A stretch of DNA of 64,000 bases from Methanocella conradii HZ254 (GTDB lineage Archaea > Halobacteriota > Methanocellia > Methanocellales > Methanocellaceae), in NCBI RefSeq assembly GCF_000251105.1, contig NC_017034.1:620001-684000 (forward strand). Reading direction: 5' to 3'. How positions within the stretch are numbered: position 1 is the first letter of the stretch; each line of letters opens with the position of its first letter. The position numbers and the translations under genes are program-made. Below are positions 8,221 to 17,182 of this stretch, piece after piece. The notes under the pieces are model-generated. The model did not search any database, was not told where the DNA came from, and saw nothing but the letters and a program-made list of their open reading frames with translations.

Positions 8221-9360
8221 TCACCATGATAATATTTTTTGGTATTCACTGATTATGCGCTCTGGAGAATACCGCTCTATGTCATTTTTATTATTCTTTC
8301 CAATTTTTTCCCGGAGACCTTTATCCTCCATCATAACCTTTATTTTAGACGCGAGCTCCCCTGGTTCCCGGGCCAGCAAGGCATTTTTACCTTCTTCTAG
8401 CAGGTCGGTTTGACCTCCATTGTTAGTTGCCACGATGGGCAAGCCACTATACATAGCCTCCATGAGACAGATACCAAAGCCTTCGTGCAGAGAGCTTAAA
8501 AGGTAGATGTCTGCGCAGGCAAGGTATTGAAACTTTTTATCGTCAGGCTGGTATCCTAAAAATTTTACTTTATCTTTGACATCTAATTGTATTGCCAGCT
8601 CCTTGAGGGCGATATCTTCTGGCCCTTCCCCGATGATGAGGTATTTCAAATTATCATAAGGTAATTGCGCCACTGCTCTTATGGCCTGGTCGAAACCTTT
8701 CCTCCTGACTAGCCTACCAATAGAAATAATAATGAAGTCCTTTGACGAAATACCAAGGGCTTCTCTGGTTGTTGGGTTGAATGATGGCCTCTCGAATCCC
8801 ACTGGGATGACCTTTATATCCTTTTTAGGCCCGTAATATTTTTCCGTAAGCTTTTTTATGTTGTTTGACTCTGCTATTATACTTTCTGAATTGTTCAGAA
8901 GCCACGTGATGACCTTCCTCGAAAAAAAATACTTATGAGGAGACGATTTCTTGCTGGGGTCATAAATGTCGCCGCCATATACTGATGTGATCACTGGCAC
9001 ATGGAATAGCTTGGATAGCAGGACACCCGTGAGACCTGATGGCACAACGAAATGGGCGCTGATTGCATCATAGCAGTTTTTTCTACAGAGTTTTATACCT
9101 GCTAACATGCTCGATGGAAAAAATGTGAGCATAGATAGTAAAGTTGATGTGGCTAAATCTTTTCTACCAAGTACTGGCACCCTGTAAACGTTGACGCCGT
9201 CCACGACCTCTATTTTTTTCAGGCCTTTAAAGCCAGTTGTAATGTAGTCCACTTGGTGCCTCTTTGCTAGTTCCTTCGATAACAGACGGCAGGCGATGCC
9301 TCCGCCGCCACCGAGCGGCGGGAACTCGTAATTAATGATAAGTATTCTCATGGACCTCAC
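8221..9360 (-). CDS. GT4-family glycosyltransferase
   Basis: This 379-residue retaining glycosyltransferase has a GT-B fold. Residues 4-20 (MRILIINYEFPPLGGGGG) are the typical N-terminal strand and glycine loop. SVYGGDIYDP lies in the first Rossmann half, IISIGRLVRRKGFDQAI opens the second half, and EGFGICLMEAM is the EX7E nucleotide-sugar site. It transfers a sugar from a nucleotide donor to a lipid-linked or surface glycan acceptor. The start at 9360 abuts the stop of the GT2 gene at 9360, and the methyltransferase fragment follows 4 bases after its stop, so the three were an operon. An internal ATG at codon 4 is an equally plausible start. Confidence 0.9.
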   Translation of the reverse strand: MRSMRILIINYEFPPLGGGGGIACRLLSKELAKRHQVDYITTGFKGLKKIEVVDGVNVYRVPVLGRKDLATSTLLSMLTFFPSSMLAGIKLCRKNCYDAISAHFVVPSGLTGVLLSKLFHVPVITSVYGGDIYDPSKKSSPHKYFFSRKVITWLLNNSESIIAESNNIKKLTEKYYGPKKDIKVIPVGFERPSFNPTTREALGISSKDFIIISIGRLVRRKGFDQAIRAVAQLPYDNLKYLIIGEGPEDIALKELAIQLDVKDKVKFLGYQPDDKKFQYLACADIYLLSSLHEGFGICLMEAMYSGLPIVATNNGGQTDLLEEGKNALLAREPGELASKIKVMMEDKGLREKIGKNNKNDIERYSPERIISEYQKILSW

Positions 9361-10367
9361 TATAACTGTTTTATCATCGAAACCTTCAGTGGCTCGTCAG
9401 AGAACCCTATGATTTTTTCCACCCTATAATTCTTGAATTTTTTCTGATTATAGTATGTCTTGAGGGAAATATCAGCCAGTATACCGAAGACAATGAACTG
9501 TAGGCCTATGATGATCGAGAGCACTGATAGAATAAACATGGGCTTATCGGCCAGGGATATGTTTAAGAATATTCTGCCGAAGATGTAGTATAGAGTGACA
9601 AAACCCCCCAGCGCCCCTATGGCAAGGCCAGCAGTCCCGAATATATGCATTGGCCGTGTTGCGAACCGGCTCCAGAACGTCACTACAATCAGGTCGGTGA
9701 AGCCTTTAAATAGTCTCTTCCAGTTATATTTCGATTTTCCATGGCATCTCTCCCGATGGTTAACCTTGACTTCACCCACACTATAGCCGTTAACGACCAT
9801 CAGCGCGGGTATGTAGCGATGCATTTCGCCGAATAATTCGAAGTCATTGATGCATTCCCTTTTGTAGACACGGAGAGTGCAGCCATAGTCGTGGACTTTA
9901 TCTTTGATTAAAATTTGCCTTAAAATATTTGAGAGCTTCGAGAAAAGTTTTTTGGAAAGTGGGTCTTTACGGTTTACTCTCCAGCCACAGACCACATCAT
10001 AGCCTTCAGTCATCTTCTCAAGTAATCGCGGTATATCCGCAGGATCGTTCTGGAGGTCACCATCCATGGTTATGATATAGTCCCCGCATGAATAGTCAAA
10101 TCCGGCGCTCAGCGCTGCACTCTGCCCGCTATTACGCCTTAGGCGTATCACTTTAAGATTCTTCGAATGTTTACAGAGGTCGCTCAATACGTTAAACGAG
10201 CCATCAGTGGAGCCGTCGTCTACGAATATGACTTCATAGGATTGCCCTAACTTATCAAGGGCCGCCGTAAGCTCGTCATATAATTGAACGATGCTCTCTG
10301 ACTCATTATAAATTGGGATTACTACCGAAAGTGAAGGATGCCCATCAGTAGCAACATCACCCGACAT
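9360..10367 (-). CDS. GT2-family membrane glycosyltransferase (dolichyl-phosphate mannose synthase/GtrB-like)
   Basis: This 335-residue protein has a GT-A catalytic domain: VVIPIYNESESI, FVDDGSTDGS and the metal-binding MDGDLQNDP motif. Two C-terminal transmembrane helices (about residues 235-260 and 280-305) follow, and a short basic tail. This layout is typical of enzymes that load a sugar onto polyprenyl or dolichyl phosphate at the cytoplasmic face. It heads a minus-strand operon with the GT4 gene and the broken methyltransferase. A divergent promoter region separates it from the flippase-like gene at 10452. Confidence 0.9.
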   Translation of the reverse strand: MSGDVATDGHPSLSVVIPIYNESESIVQLYDELTAALDKLGQSYEVIFVDDGSTDGSFNVLSDLCKHSKNLKVIRLRRNSGQSAALSAGFDYSCGDYIITMDGDLQNDPADIPRLLEKMTEGYDVVCGWRVNRKDPLSKKLFSKLSNILRQILIKDKVHDYGCTLRVYKRECINDFELFGEMHRYIPALMVVNGYSVGEVKVNHRERCHGKSKYNWKRLFKGFTDLIVVTFWSRFATRPMHIFGTAGLAIGALGGFVTLYYIFGRIFLNISLADKPMFILSVLSIIIGLQFIVFGILADISLKTYYNQKKFKNYRVEKIIGFSDEPLKVSMIKQL

Positions 10368-10394
10368 TTTTACCTCAACTACCCTCTTCTGAAA

Positions 10395-10425
10395 GCATAG
10401 GTTTATTCACCCTATGCTTATATAT
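10395..10425 (+). promoter_or_regulatory. divergent promoter region with palindrome and TATA box
   Basis: GCATAGG at 10395-10401 and CCTATGC at 10411-10417 form a perfect 7-bp inverted repeat. It touches a TATA-like element TTATATAT at 10418-10425. A transcript starting about 25 bases downstream would begin near 10450, favouring the ATG at 10452 over 10431. The palindrome overlaps where a repressor could block TBP. Confidence 0.45.
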
Positions 10426-10451
10426 CGGTTATGCCTATGGTTGGTAGGTAT

Positions 10452-11444
10452 ATGAATAAAAAGAATCTGGCACGCTGGCTGGTCATACCAATTACTCTAT
10501 TATTGGTCGTCATATTACTAGTGCAGATATCGCTCTCGGACATAGTGAACGCTTTATTATCCATTAGTCCAAAGTTTTTGGTGCTGAGCTTCGCTCTATA
10601 TGTATTATTATATGTGTTCAGAGCCGTCCGGTTCCGCCTCATGCTTAAAAGCAGGGTAGGATACTGTACCATGTTCAACATCGTTTGCATGCACATGCTG
10701 GCGAATAGCATCCTGCCTTTCAAAACCGGCGAGCTTGCTTTCGTTTACCTGTCCAAGGTGCAGATGGGCCTCCAGGCCGGCATCGGCCTGGCGACTGTGG
10801 CCATTGCGAGGATGTTCGATGCTCTGGCCGTCTGTGTGCTCTTCGTACTGGCGTTGGTGATGACACGGGGCAAGACGGATATATTTACTGAGGCCGAGCC
10901 TTTAGTGCTGGTGATGGCTGTCCTGATGATCGCTGGCATAATGCTGGTTATCTGGTATGGCCCGCAGCTTTTGGATATGACCAATCGCTTGCTTAGGATA
11001 AAGGTCTTTGGTTGGCTCCCTCTTCCGCTCATCCGGTCGAAGCTAAAGGAGGTCGTGGAGTATTATTCGTCTTCCGACTCACAGAGTAAAGTGTTTATTA
11101 TTTTTGGGCTCTCGCTCCTCATCTGGATAATGGCTTCCTTGTCTACTAGCATCCTGGCGGTGAACATGGGCTTAGGCATTGGCATATGGGCAATCATCGC
11201 TGCAACAATGATCTCCGTTATGTTCAGCGCTCTCCCGATCCACGGGATTGCGAGCCTTGGCACGACAGAACTGATCTTATCAGCGGCCTTAATGGCCTTA
11301 GGGGCGCCCAAGGATGCTGCTATATCCTCCGCTTTTGCCATACACCTAATGATTTTAATGTTTACCGCGTTGCTTGGAGTATACGCAATAATTTCAGACC
11401 ATGTTTTTCAAATACTAGATAAAAAAAGCTTTAAATCGGAATAA
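10452..11444 (+). CDS. UPF0104/LPG synthase-like integral membrane protein (AglD-type)
   Basis: This is a polytopic membrane protein with about eight hydrophobic segments and no soluble domain, of the lysylphosphatidylglycerol synthase transmembrane-region/UPF0104 family. Family signs are the LSISPKFLVLSFALYVLLYV segment, NSILPFKTGELAFVYLSK (usually near residue 75-95) and the late LPIHGIASLGTTELILSAAL segment. Family members next to glycosyltransferases are thought to move or protect lipid-linked sugars; haloarchaeal AglD is a distant relative in which this region is fused to a GT. The frame is open from ATG 10431, but the TATA box position favours 10452 (MNKKNLARWL). Confidence 0.82.
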   Translation: MNKKNLARWLVIPITLLLVVILLVQISLSDIVNALLSISPKFLVLSFALYVLLYVFRAVRFRLMLKSRVGYCTMFNIVCMHMLANSILPFKTGELAFVYLSKVQMGLQAGIGLATVAIARMFDALAVCVLFVLALVMTRGKTDIFTEAEPLVLVMAVLMIAGIMLVIWYGPQLLDMTNRLLRIKVFGWLPLPLIRSKLKEVVEYYSSSDSQSKVFIIFGLSLLIWIMASLSTSILAVNMGLGIGIWAIIAATMISVMFSALPIHGIASLGTTELILSAALMALGAPKDAAISSAFAIHLMILMFTALLGVYAIISDHVFQILDKKSFKSE

Positions 11445-11481
11445 GCTATGGTCTTTTGCCTTCTCATATCATCTATTGTAT

Positions 11482-12426
11482 TTATGGCCGATTTGCCTGT
11501 ACAAAGTCGATATATTTTTTAAGCCCTTCCGTTACATCGACTTTAGGCATATAGCCCAATTCTCTCCGGGCTTTATCGATATCTGCCATGGTGCGCTCAA
11601 CGTCGCCGGGCACGTTTTTCCCGTAGATTATTTTCGAGGAGCTACTGGTTAACCGGATAATTGACCTGGCGAGTTCATCGATAGTAATACTATGGCCGCC
11701 GCCAATGTTATAGACTCCCATACCCCGCGTCATGGCCAGGATGTTCGCATCGATGACATTGTCTATGTATGTGAAATCACGGCTCTTGTTCCCATCGCCA
11801 AAGATATCTATATCCTCTCCAGCAAGCGCTTTTCGTGTGAAGATTGATATGGCAAGGTCAGGTCGAATACCAGGGCCAAAAACCGTGAAATACCTTAACG
11901 ATATCGTTTTAAGCCCATAGACCTCGCGGTAGATTTCGCAATAGTTCTCGGCGCAGAGCTTGGAGGCACCGTAGGGCGATATGGGCCGGGTCGGGGACGT
12001 TTCTTTGAGGGGGAATTGATCGACATTACCATATACCGACGAAGATGAAGCATATATCACTTTTTTCACGTTTGCTGCCAGTGCGGCTTCAAGCACCCTC
12101 AATGTTCCTGTAGTGTTCACCTCGTGGGTAAGCATGGGATTTTTGATGGATTCCCTGATGCCCGGGCGGGCCGCATTATGAAAGATGAAGTCTATGTCCT
12201 TTATGCATTCCTCCAATATTTTTTCATCGAGGATGCTTCCTCTGACCAGCCGGTAGTTCGAGCATGCGAGCAGTGGCCGTATATTATCTTCTTTCAACCG
12301 ATTATCGTAATAATCATCAAAATTATCGAGGCATATGACTTCATGTCCTAACTCAACCAACCGACGAGATATATGTGACCCAATAAACCCTGCTCCGCCC
12401 GTCACGAGGCATTTGAAATGCGACAT
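11482..12426 (-). CDS. NAD-dependent epimerase/dehydratase (UDP-glucose 4-epimerase-like)
   Basis: This 314-residue extended SDR enzyme has the NAD-binding GGAGFIGSH motif near residue 10, DNFDDYYDNR binding the nicotinamide adenine ribose, and the catalytic SSSSVYG plus YGASKL (Tyr-x3-Lys) motif around residues 126-155. The ISLRYFTVFGPGIRPD and GDGNKSRDFTYIDN blocks are typical of UDP-hexose or UDP-hexuronate 4-epimerases. It probably supplies UDP-galactose or a uronic acid epimer for the neighbouring glycosyltransferases. It lies just downstream of the SDR gene at 12480 in the same direction. Confidence 0.88.
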   Translation of the reverse strand: MSHFKCLVTGGAGFIGSHISRRLVELGHEVICLDNFDDYYDNRLKEDNIRPLLACSNYRLVRGSILDEKILEECIKDIDFIFHNAARPGIRESIKNPMLTHEVNTTGTLRVLEAALAANVKKVIYASSSSVYGNVDQFPLKETSPTRPISPYGASKLCAENYCEIYREVYGLKTISLRYFTVFGPGIRPDLAISIFTRKALAGEDIDIFGDGNKSRDFTYIDNVIDANILAMTRGMGVYNIGGGHSITIDELARSIIRLTSSSSKIIYGKNVPGDVERTMADIDKARRELGYMPKVDVTEGLKKYIDFVQANRP

Positions 12427-12479
12427 TTGAACATCCCTTGTTGTATAATTGCTAAATTAATGGTTGATATATATGCAAT

Positions 12480-13397
12480 TCACCTGTAGCGTTCTTTTGA
12501 GATGGTCCTGGCGAGGCCTTCCTCTAGCCCTATCTTGGGGCTCCATCCCAGCCTTTTCAGCTTCGACACGTCAGCCAGCATCCTTGGTATCTCCACTTTA
12601 CCCGCCCTCATCCGCTCATTATCGCTCAAGATAGGGATCGATGGGTCTATCATGTCCCTGATCTTTTCCACCAGGTCCTGTATGCGTATCTCTTCCCCGG
12701 AGCCTATGTTGTACACGCCCGAGCCAGCATCCCCTATGACAAGAAATCCCTCAACACAGTCCTCAACATAAAGAAAATCCCGCGTAGGGCTCACGTTGCC
12801 CACCCTAATTTCTTTACCTTTCAGGGCTTGTTTGATGACGCCAGGTATGAGAAAGCTCTCATCCTGTCCCGGCCCATACACGTTAAAAGGCCTTATTATA
12901 GCATAGTCCATCCCATAAGCGTTACCATACGCTTCTACGATCTTTTCGGAGGCTATCTTGCTCGCCGCGTAAGGCTCCCTCGGCACCACCGGGTGCGCCT
13001 CATCCACCGGCAAATATTGCGGAGCGCCGTACACATGAGCGCTGCTGACGTATACGAACTTTTTCACATTAGAAAGGCGGGCCTCCTCCAGCATGTTCAT
13101 AGTGCCAAAGGTGTTCGTGCTCAGTGTCAGCGCCGGGTTCTGGACGGCCTTGGCCACGTTCGATATCGCGGCGAGGTGGTATACTACGTCTACATCCCTG
13201 CAGACGCCTTTTAGCGACGCAGGATCGGCGACGTTACCTATGGCCTGGCCGACGTCACGCCTTCCCAGGCCCTTACGGCCCGTTATCAGGGCGGTCACAC
13301 TGGCCCCATGCTGCGCCAAAGCGTCCATGAGGTACCCGCCAATGAAGCCGCTCGCCCCTGTGACGAGTACTCGCGCCCCCTTCCATGGCATGGTCAC
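12480..13397 (-). CDS. SDR-family nucleotide-sugar reductase, probably GDP-4-keto-6-deoxymannose reductase
   Basis: This 305-residue extended SDR has GASGFIGGYL at the N-terminus, VYHLAAISNV, the catalytic SSAHVYG and EPYAASKIASE (Tyr-x3-Lys), then IIRPFNVYGPGQDESFLIPG and SPTRDFLYVEDCVEG. It is 22 bases from the GDP-mannose 4,6-dehydratase gene and in the same direction. In many prokaryotes that dehydratase is paired with a reductase (Rmd) that makes GDP-D-rhamnose from the 4-keto intermediate. This assignment rests on the neighbour; a 4-epimerase role is possible. Confidence 0.75.
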   Translation of the reverse strand: MTMPWKGARVLVTGASGFIGGYLMDALAQHGASVTALITGRKGLGRRDVGQAIGNVADPASLKGVCRDVDVVYHLAAISNVAKAVQNPALTLSTNTFGTMNMLEEARLSNVKKFVYVSSAHVYGAPQYLPVDEAHPVVPREPYAASKIASEKIVEAYGNAYGMDYAIIRPFNVYGPGQDESFLIPGVIKQALKGKEIRVGNVSPTRDFLYVEDCVEGFLVIGDAGSGVYNIGSGEEIRIQDLVEKIRDMIDPSIPILSDNERMRAGKVEIPRMLADVSKLKRLGWSPKIGLEEGLARTISKERYR

Positions 13398-13418
13398 AAA
13401 CGCTCCAGAATAAAACTA

Positions 13419-14447
13419 TTAGTTCACTTTTAGTCGGCCTGATTTTACTGGCGAATAATCCTGCGCGACGGCTTTCTGCCGGCTCTCTCTAGCAAGAAGG
13501 TCTATGTCGCTTTGTACCATCATTCGGACCAGTTCTTTGAAAGATACCCTCGGCTTCCACTTCAGCGCCTTTCGAGCCTTTGAAGAGTCGCCCATCAGCA
13601 GCTCGACCTCCGCTGGCCTTAAAAATCTCGGGTCGATCTTAACGTACTTCTTCCAGTCAAGCCCGGCTGCCTCGAACGCTATCTCGCAGAACTCCCTGAC
13701 CGTGTGCGTCTCCCCGGTCGCTATCACATAGTCGTCGGGCGTTTTCTGCTGAAGCATGAGCCACATGGCTTCCACGTAATCGCCTGCGTAGCCCCAGTCC
13801 CTTTTCGCGTCGAGGTTGCCCAATCTCAGCTCCGAGTCCAGGCCGTGGTATATCCGGGCGACGCCGTTCGATATCTTCCTGGTTACGAACTCCATTCCTC
13901 TGCGGGGCGATTCATGGTTAAAGAGTATGCCGCTGCACACGAACATGCCGTAGCTTTCCCTGTAGTTCACGGCTATCCAGTGTCCATACACCTTTGCCAC
14001 GCCATAGGGGCTTCGAGGATGAAATGGCGTCTTCTCATTCTGTGGGGTCTCGACGGCTTTACCAAACATCTCGCTCGAGGAGGCCTGGTAAAATTTCGCG
14101 TTTAGCTCGTTGACCCTTATGGCCTCCAGCAGCCTGGCGACTCCAAGGCCTGTCACGTCTCCCGTGAATATGGGCTGGGACCAGGAGGAGCCAACAAAGG
14201 ATTGTGCCGCCAGGTTATACACTTCGTCCGGCTGGCTTTGCTTGACCGCGCTTATTAGCGAGCTCTGGTCGGCCATGTCGCCCTGGATGAGATTGATTTT
14301 ATCCAGTATATTTTCAATTCTCGAAGTGTTTATATTGCTTGTCCGTCTGACGAGCCCGTATACGTCGTAGCCTTTTTTTAATAATAGCTCTGCCAGGTAT
14401 GAGCCGTCCTGTCCGGTGATGCCTGTAATAAGCGCCCTTTTAGTCAT
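13419..14447 (-). CDS. gmd: GDP-mannose 4,6-dehydratase
   Basis: This 342-residue protein converts GDP-D-mannose to GDP-4-keto-6-deoxy-D-mannose, the branch point to GDP-rhamnose, GDP-fucose and related 6-deoxy sugars. The visible family motifs are ITGITGQDGSYLAELLLKKG at the N-terminus, LVRRTSNINTSRIE, the YNLAAQSFVGSSW block, SSSEMFGK, SPYGVAKVYGHWIAVNYRES (Tyr-x3-Lys) and LGNLDAKRDWGYAGDYVEAM. Length matches the family (about 340-370). It is probably the first gene of the operon 14447 down to 12480, giving a deoxyhexose for the surface glycan cluster. Confidence 0.95.
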   Translation of the reverse strand: MTKRALITGITGQDGSYLAELLLKKGYDVYGLVRRTSNINTSRIENILDKINLIQGDMADQSSLISAVKQSQPDEVYNLAAQSFVGSSWSQPIFTGDVTGLGVARLLEAIRVNELNAKFYQASSSEMFGKAVETPQNEKTPFHPRSPYGVAKVYGHWIAVNYRESYGMFVCSGILFNHESPRRGMEFVTRKISNGVARIYHGLDSELRLGNLDAKRDWGYAGDYVEAMWLMLQQKTPDDYVIATGETHTVREFCEIAFEAAGLDWKKYVKIDPRFLRPAEVELLMGDSSKARKALKWKPRVSFKELVRMMVQSDIDLLARESRQKAVAQDYSPVKSGRLKVN

Positions 14448-14669
14448 GTATATCTACCTTAAACAATTGCTTATATGCGATAAACATTTTGTGGTATTGG
14501 AAGGGTTGTATTAGCATTCGTTTAGCTTGTGGTGGGTAATCTCAATTATCCTTTCCCCTGCTTTCCCGTCTCTGAACGGGGGGTTCCACCTCTATGGTCT
14601 CATGACTTCAAGTTCTCAACCCATCGATTCGAAAAGAATACGATCCCATCATTAATAAGCCTGTTGAAA
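14448..14669. other. intergenic stretch with a GC hairpin
   Basis: No coding region is seen between gmd and the GT2 gene at 14670. CCCGT CTCTGA ACGGG (about 14567-14582) forms a short hairpin followed by GGGGTTCCACC. Such stem-loops occur at ends of transposon-like elements or as terminators. The minus-strand gmd promoter must also lie here; ATTGCTTATATGCGA near 14465-14480 is TATA-like. Confidence 0.35.
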
Positions 14670-15380
14670 TTATACCCTTTTATAAAGCCCCAGCCTTACC
14701 TTCATCAAGCTAAAAAACATGGAGGGCACGTACTTGAAGCTAAAAGTGCTCCTCTTGTCGTCCTTCCACACTACGGGCACCTCTCTTATCTCACAGCCCG
14801 CATTCTTGAGACGCCATAGTAGCTCCACGTCGAACTCGAACCCCCTGCAGACCATCAGGGGCGCAACCTTCTCTATGTACTCCCGCTTAAAGACCTTCCC
14901 GCCGCACTGCGAATCCCTTATCCTCAGCCCGAAAATAGCGCGAGACAGCAAGAAGTTAAAGGCCTCGCTCGCAAACCTCCTCACAAGATACTGGCCCTCA
15001 AGTATGATCGACTCCTTGGACTTCCTGTCAGCTATCACGCACCCGGCGCCCGTGCGCTCCATCTCTTCCACAAGACGCAAAAACTGGTCCACTTTAAGGG
15101 AGTTGTCGGCATCAGTAAACCCCACAACATCGCCCCTTGCTGCCTTGAAGCCCTCTAAGACGCCCCCGCCTTTCCCCAGACGATGATTAAAAACCAAAAC
15201 CCTCCCGTAGGGCGAGGCAAGCCTGGCAGTATCATCAACGCCATCGCAAACGATGATAATCTCGAAATCCCTGCCTGAAGCCCGAAGCCCCTCGCTATAA
15301 TCCCTCAAAGTCCTCTCAATCCTCTTCTCCTCGTTATAGGCAGGGACGATAACGCTTAGCAATCCTATTACCTCCGGCAA
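14670..15380 (-). CDS. GT2-family glycosyltransferase (dolichyl-phosphate glucosyltransferase-like)
   Basis: This 236-residue GT-A glycosyltransferase has the N-terminal IVPAYNEEKRIERTL, the nucleotide-contacting IIVCDGVDDTA, GKGGGVLEGFKAARGDVVGF and the metal-binding FTDADNSL (a DAD motif). SQCGGKVFKREY and FEFDVELLWRLKNAGCEIRE follow and are typical of the ALG5/AglJ-like subgroup. It ends without the membrane helices found in the 9360-10367 gene. It probably loads a sugar onto dolichyl phosphate, the first step of archaeal glycan assembly. Confidence 0.88.
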   Translation of the reverse strand: MPEVIGLLSVIVPAYNEEKRIERTLRDYSEGLRASGRDFEIIIVCDGVDDTARLASPYGRVLVFNHRLGKGGGVLEGFKAARGDVVGFTDADNSLKVDQFLRLVEEMERTGAGCVIADRKSKESIILEGQYLVRRFASEAFNFLLSRAIFGLRIRDSQCGGKVFKREYIEKVAPLMVCRGFEFDVELLWRLKNAGCEIREVPVVWKDDKRSTFSFKYVPSMFFSLMKVRLGLYKRV

Positions 15381-15410
15381 TGAACGTGACTACCATTCCA
15401 GTATATTAAA

Positions 15411-15495
15411 GTTGTCTTTTTAGGTTCTGTCAAGTCTGCGGGTGTCTTTCCATCTAGGCTTTCATGCGGTCTGATTAGCGAATAAACAAATATGT
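15411..15495 (-). pseudogene. C-terminal remnant of an IS6-like DDE transposase
   Basis: The minus strand reads VYSLIRPHESLDGKTPADLT directly before a run-out into the GT2 upstream region. The block IRPHxSLxGKTPA is the usual C-terminus of integrase-core transposases of the IS6/IS240 type. Only this short tail remains. It lies immediately downstream of the unknown AT-rich gene at 15496 and marks a former mobile-element junction. Confidence 0.6.
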
Positions 15496-16683
15496 TCACA
15501 GATCAACATTCTTTCTAAATTCTTGAAGATTGAGTATTTCTCTATTGTTCACATAGGTTTTTCTCTTAAAGTATTCAGATGTCTTTTCTTTTTCTTCTCT
15601 TATTAAATCTCTATATTTTATTGCCTCGATGCCCAATCTTTCATTATTATACAATATCTGAGCATCTATTGCCTTTACTTTATTAGTTTTATAATTTTCA
15701 AAAACGCTAAACGGTATAGATGTATCATCAGGATAAACATTTTTTAATATATTAAGTTCACTCGTTTTATAATATCCATAATCAACATTATTAAATAATC
15801 TACGGATTGGGTCTTTTCCACGATTAACTAATCTAATAAGTTCACTAACATTTTTTGGAATTCGTTTTATAAAATGATTATCCCCTAAAGCATCAAACCC
15901 ATATCCAAAAGCTAAATACTCTTTTGCCTCAACAACTGGAAAATCATGTAACAATTTACCGCTATTAGCATTTATAGCATAAAAAAAGGACTTACCCAAT
16001 AATTGGTATTCAGGGCCGTTTAGACAGGCCATCATTTCTCTTACCTGTAGATCGACAACATTAGGTTTATTTCCCATAAAATCGAAAACAAATGATTTAA
16101 TATTATTATCATAATAAAATTCGATTAATTCACTAATAAGTGGAGGAGGTATAGCAGCAGGAATAACGCCGATAATCGCTTTATTGTTTAATCGGTTAAT
16201 AGAATCAATACATTCTCTCATAAACTTGGTATAATCAGTTAATTTATCCCTGAAATCTCGATTATCATTTTTAAAAATATAAGGTAGTAAAGGAAGAACT
16301 GTAGCATCAGAATTAAGATAGGAAATGTTAGTTAAAAAATCTATACCCTTCCTAATAGGATAATTATATCCTGTATATGATACAAAAGTAAGCACCACTT
16401 CATCTTCTCTAGTTTTACCAATCATGTTTTTAATTCTTTTATTCTGTTTTAAATAGCTTCTTTTGCCATCTAAATATTCTAATAGCGTTTTTTCATTAAA
16501 AGACGTATAAATTTCGTTTAAACCTTTAACATCATTATTTATTTGAATATCAGAACGACAATTCCTTGCGCTTATTGTTTTAATAGGAGTATTGATATTT
16601 TTACTATTGATATTAACCAATTGCTTTTTTAATAACAAGTCATCGGCTATATCCGTATTCGATACTTTTATTTCTTTACTCAT
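15496..16683 (-). CDS. unknown 395-residue protein in an AT-rich PIN operon
   Basis: I do not recognise this protein. The first 90 residues are polar and Asn/Lys-rich. Residues about 95-270 alternate hydrophobic strands and helices (VVLTFVSYTGYN, IIGVIPAAIPPPLISELIEF, KSFVFDFMGNKPN), which suggests a TIM-barrel-like or Rossmann-like alpha/beta core; this is a reading of the pattern, not a homology match. The C-terminal 100 residues are helical and charged. No signal peptide or membrane segment is seen. Its start overlaps the end of the PIN gene by 8 bases, so it is translationally coupled as the last gene of a three-gene operon. Base composition is far more AT-rich than the glycan cluster next to it, suggesting transfer. 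Confidence 0.75.
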   Translation of the reverse strand: MSKEIKVSNTDIADDLLLKKQLVNINSKNINTPIKTISARNCRSDIQINNDVKGLNEIYTSFNEKTLLEYLDGKRSYLKQNKRIKNMIGKTREDEVVLTFVSYTGYNYPIRKGIDFLTNISYLNSDATVLPLLPYIFKNDNRDFRDKLTDYTKFMRECIDSINRLNNKAIIGVIPAAIPPPLISELIEFYYDNNIKSFVFDFMGNKPNVVDLQVREMMACLNGPEYQLLGKSFFYAINANSGKLLHDFPVVEAKEYLAFGYGFDALGDNHFIKRIPKNVSELIRLVNRGKDPIRRLFNNVDYGYYKTSELNILKNVYPDDTSIPFSVFENYKTNKVKAIDAQILYNNERLGIEAIKYRDLIREEKEKTSEYFKRKTYVNNREILNLQEFRKNVDL

Positions 16684-17182
16684 TAATAAACACCCTCAAT
16701 ATCTCATCGTCAATCCAAAATGCCGACTGTTTTATCTCATCCGTGATTTTAATTCGCTGGCTTTTATCTAAAAGGCCTTTTGCCTTTAATATATTGAGTA
16801 ATCCAATAGAGCCCGTGAGCGGTAATCCAAGCTCTTGTGCTGCCTTTCTTCCTGGTTTTTCATCAATAACGCAAAAAAATGGGACCCCATTCTCCTTTAA
16901 TTTCAAACCAGAACATATTACATTAATTTCCCCATCATTTAACTCAGGATACCTGGTCCTAATAACATTTTCAATTGTCATATCATTATGATCCACTTTT
17001 CCTATTATATGTTGAAATAACAAATTATCCAGCTCAGTCCTTGTATTTGTATCTTTAATTTCATTATAGACCGATGGAGGTATTTTTAATATTTCTCCAT
17101 TAGATATTAAGGCGCTAAAATATTTTTTCCCATCTATGTCCTTTATAAATAATAGGATAACTGATGTATCCAATAGCTTCAT
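16676..17182 (-). CDS. PIN-domain protein (DUF3368/VapC-like)
   Basis: This 168-residue predicted ribonuclease has a PIN fold. MKLLDTSVILLF places the first acidic residue at Asp5. An acidic pair lies in LNDGEINVICSG, and CVIDEKPGRKAAQELGLPLTGSIGLL is the conserved second half typical of the DUF3368 subgroup, with the third Asp in IDEK. The ATG overlaps the stop of the upstream gene (TAATG). Proteins of this subgroup are often encoded next to UPF0175 antitoxins, and the upstream gene here ends in such a domain, so a toxin role is likely. No partner activity can be proved from sequence. Confidence 0.82.
   Translation of the reverse strand: MKLLDTSVILLFIKDIDGKKYFSALISNGEILKIPPSVYNEIKDTNTRTELDNLLFQHIIGKVDHNDMTIENVIRTRYPELNDGEINVICSGLKLKENGVPFFCVIDEKPGRKAAQELGLPLTGSIGLLNILKAKGLLDKSQRIKITDEIKQSAFWIDDEILRVFINE

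Noticed and set aside
12828..13214. 128-residue plus-strand frame over the SDR gene
   Set aside because: It lies fully inside a well supported SDR gene on the other strand and has no recognisable motif.
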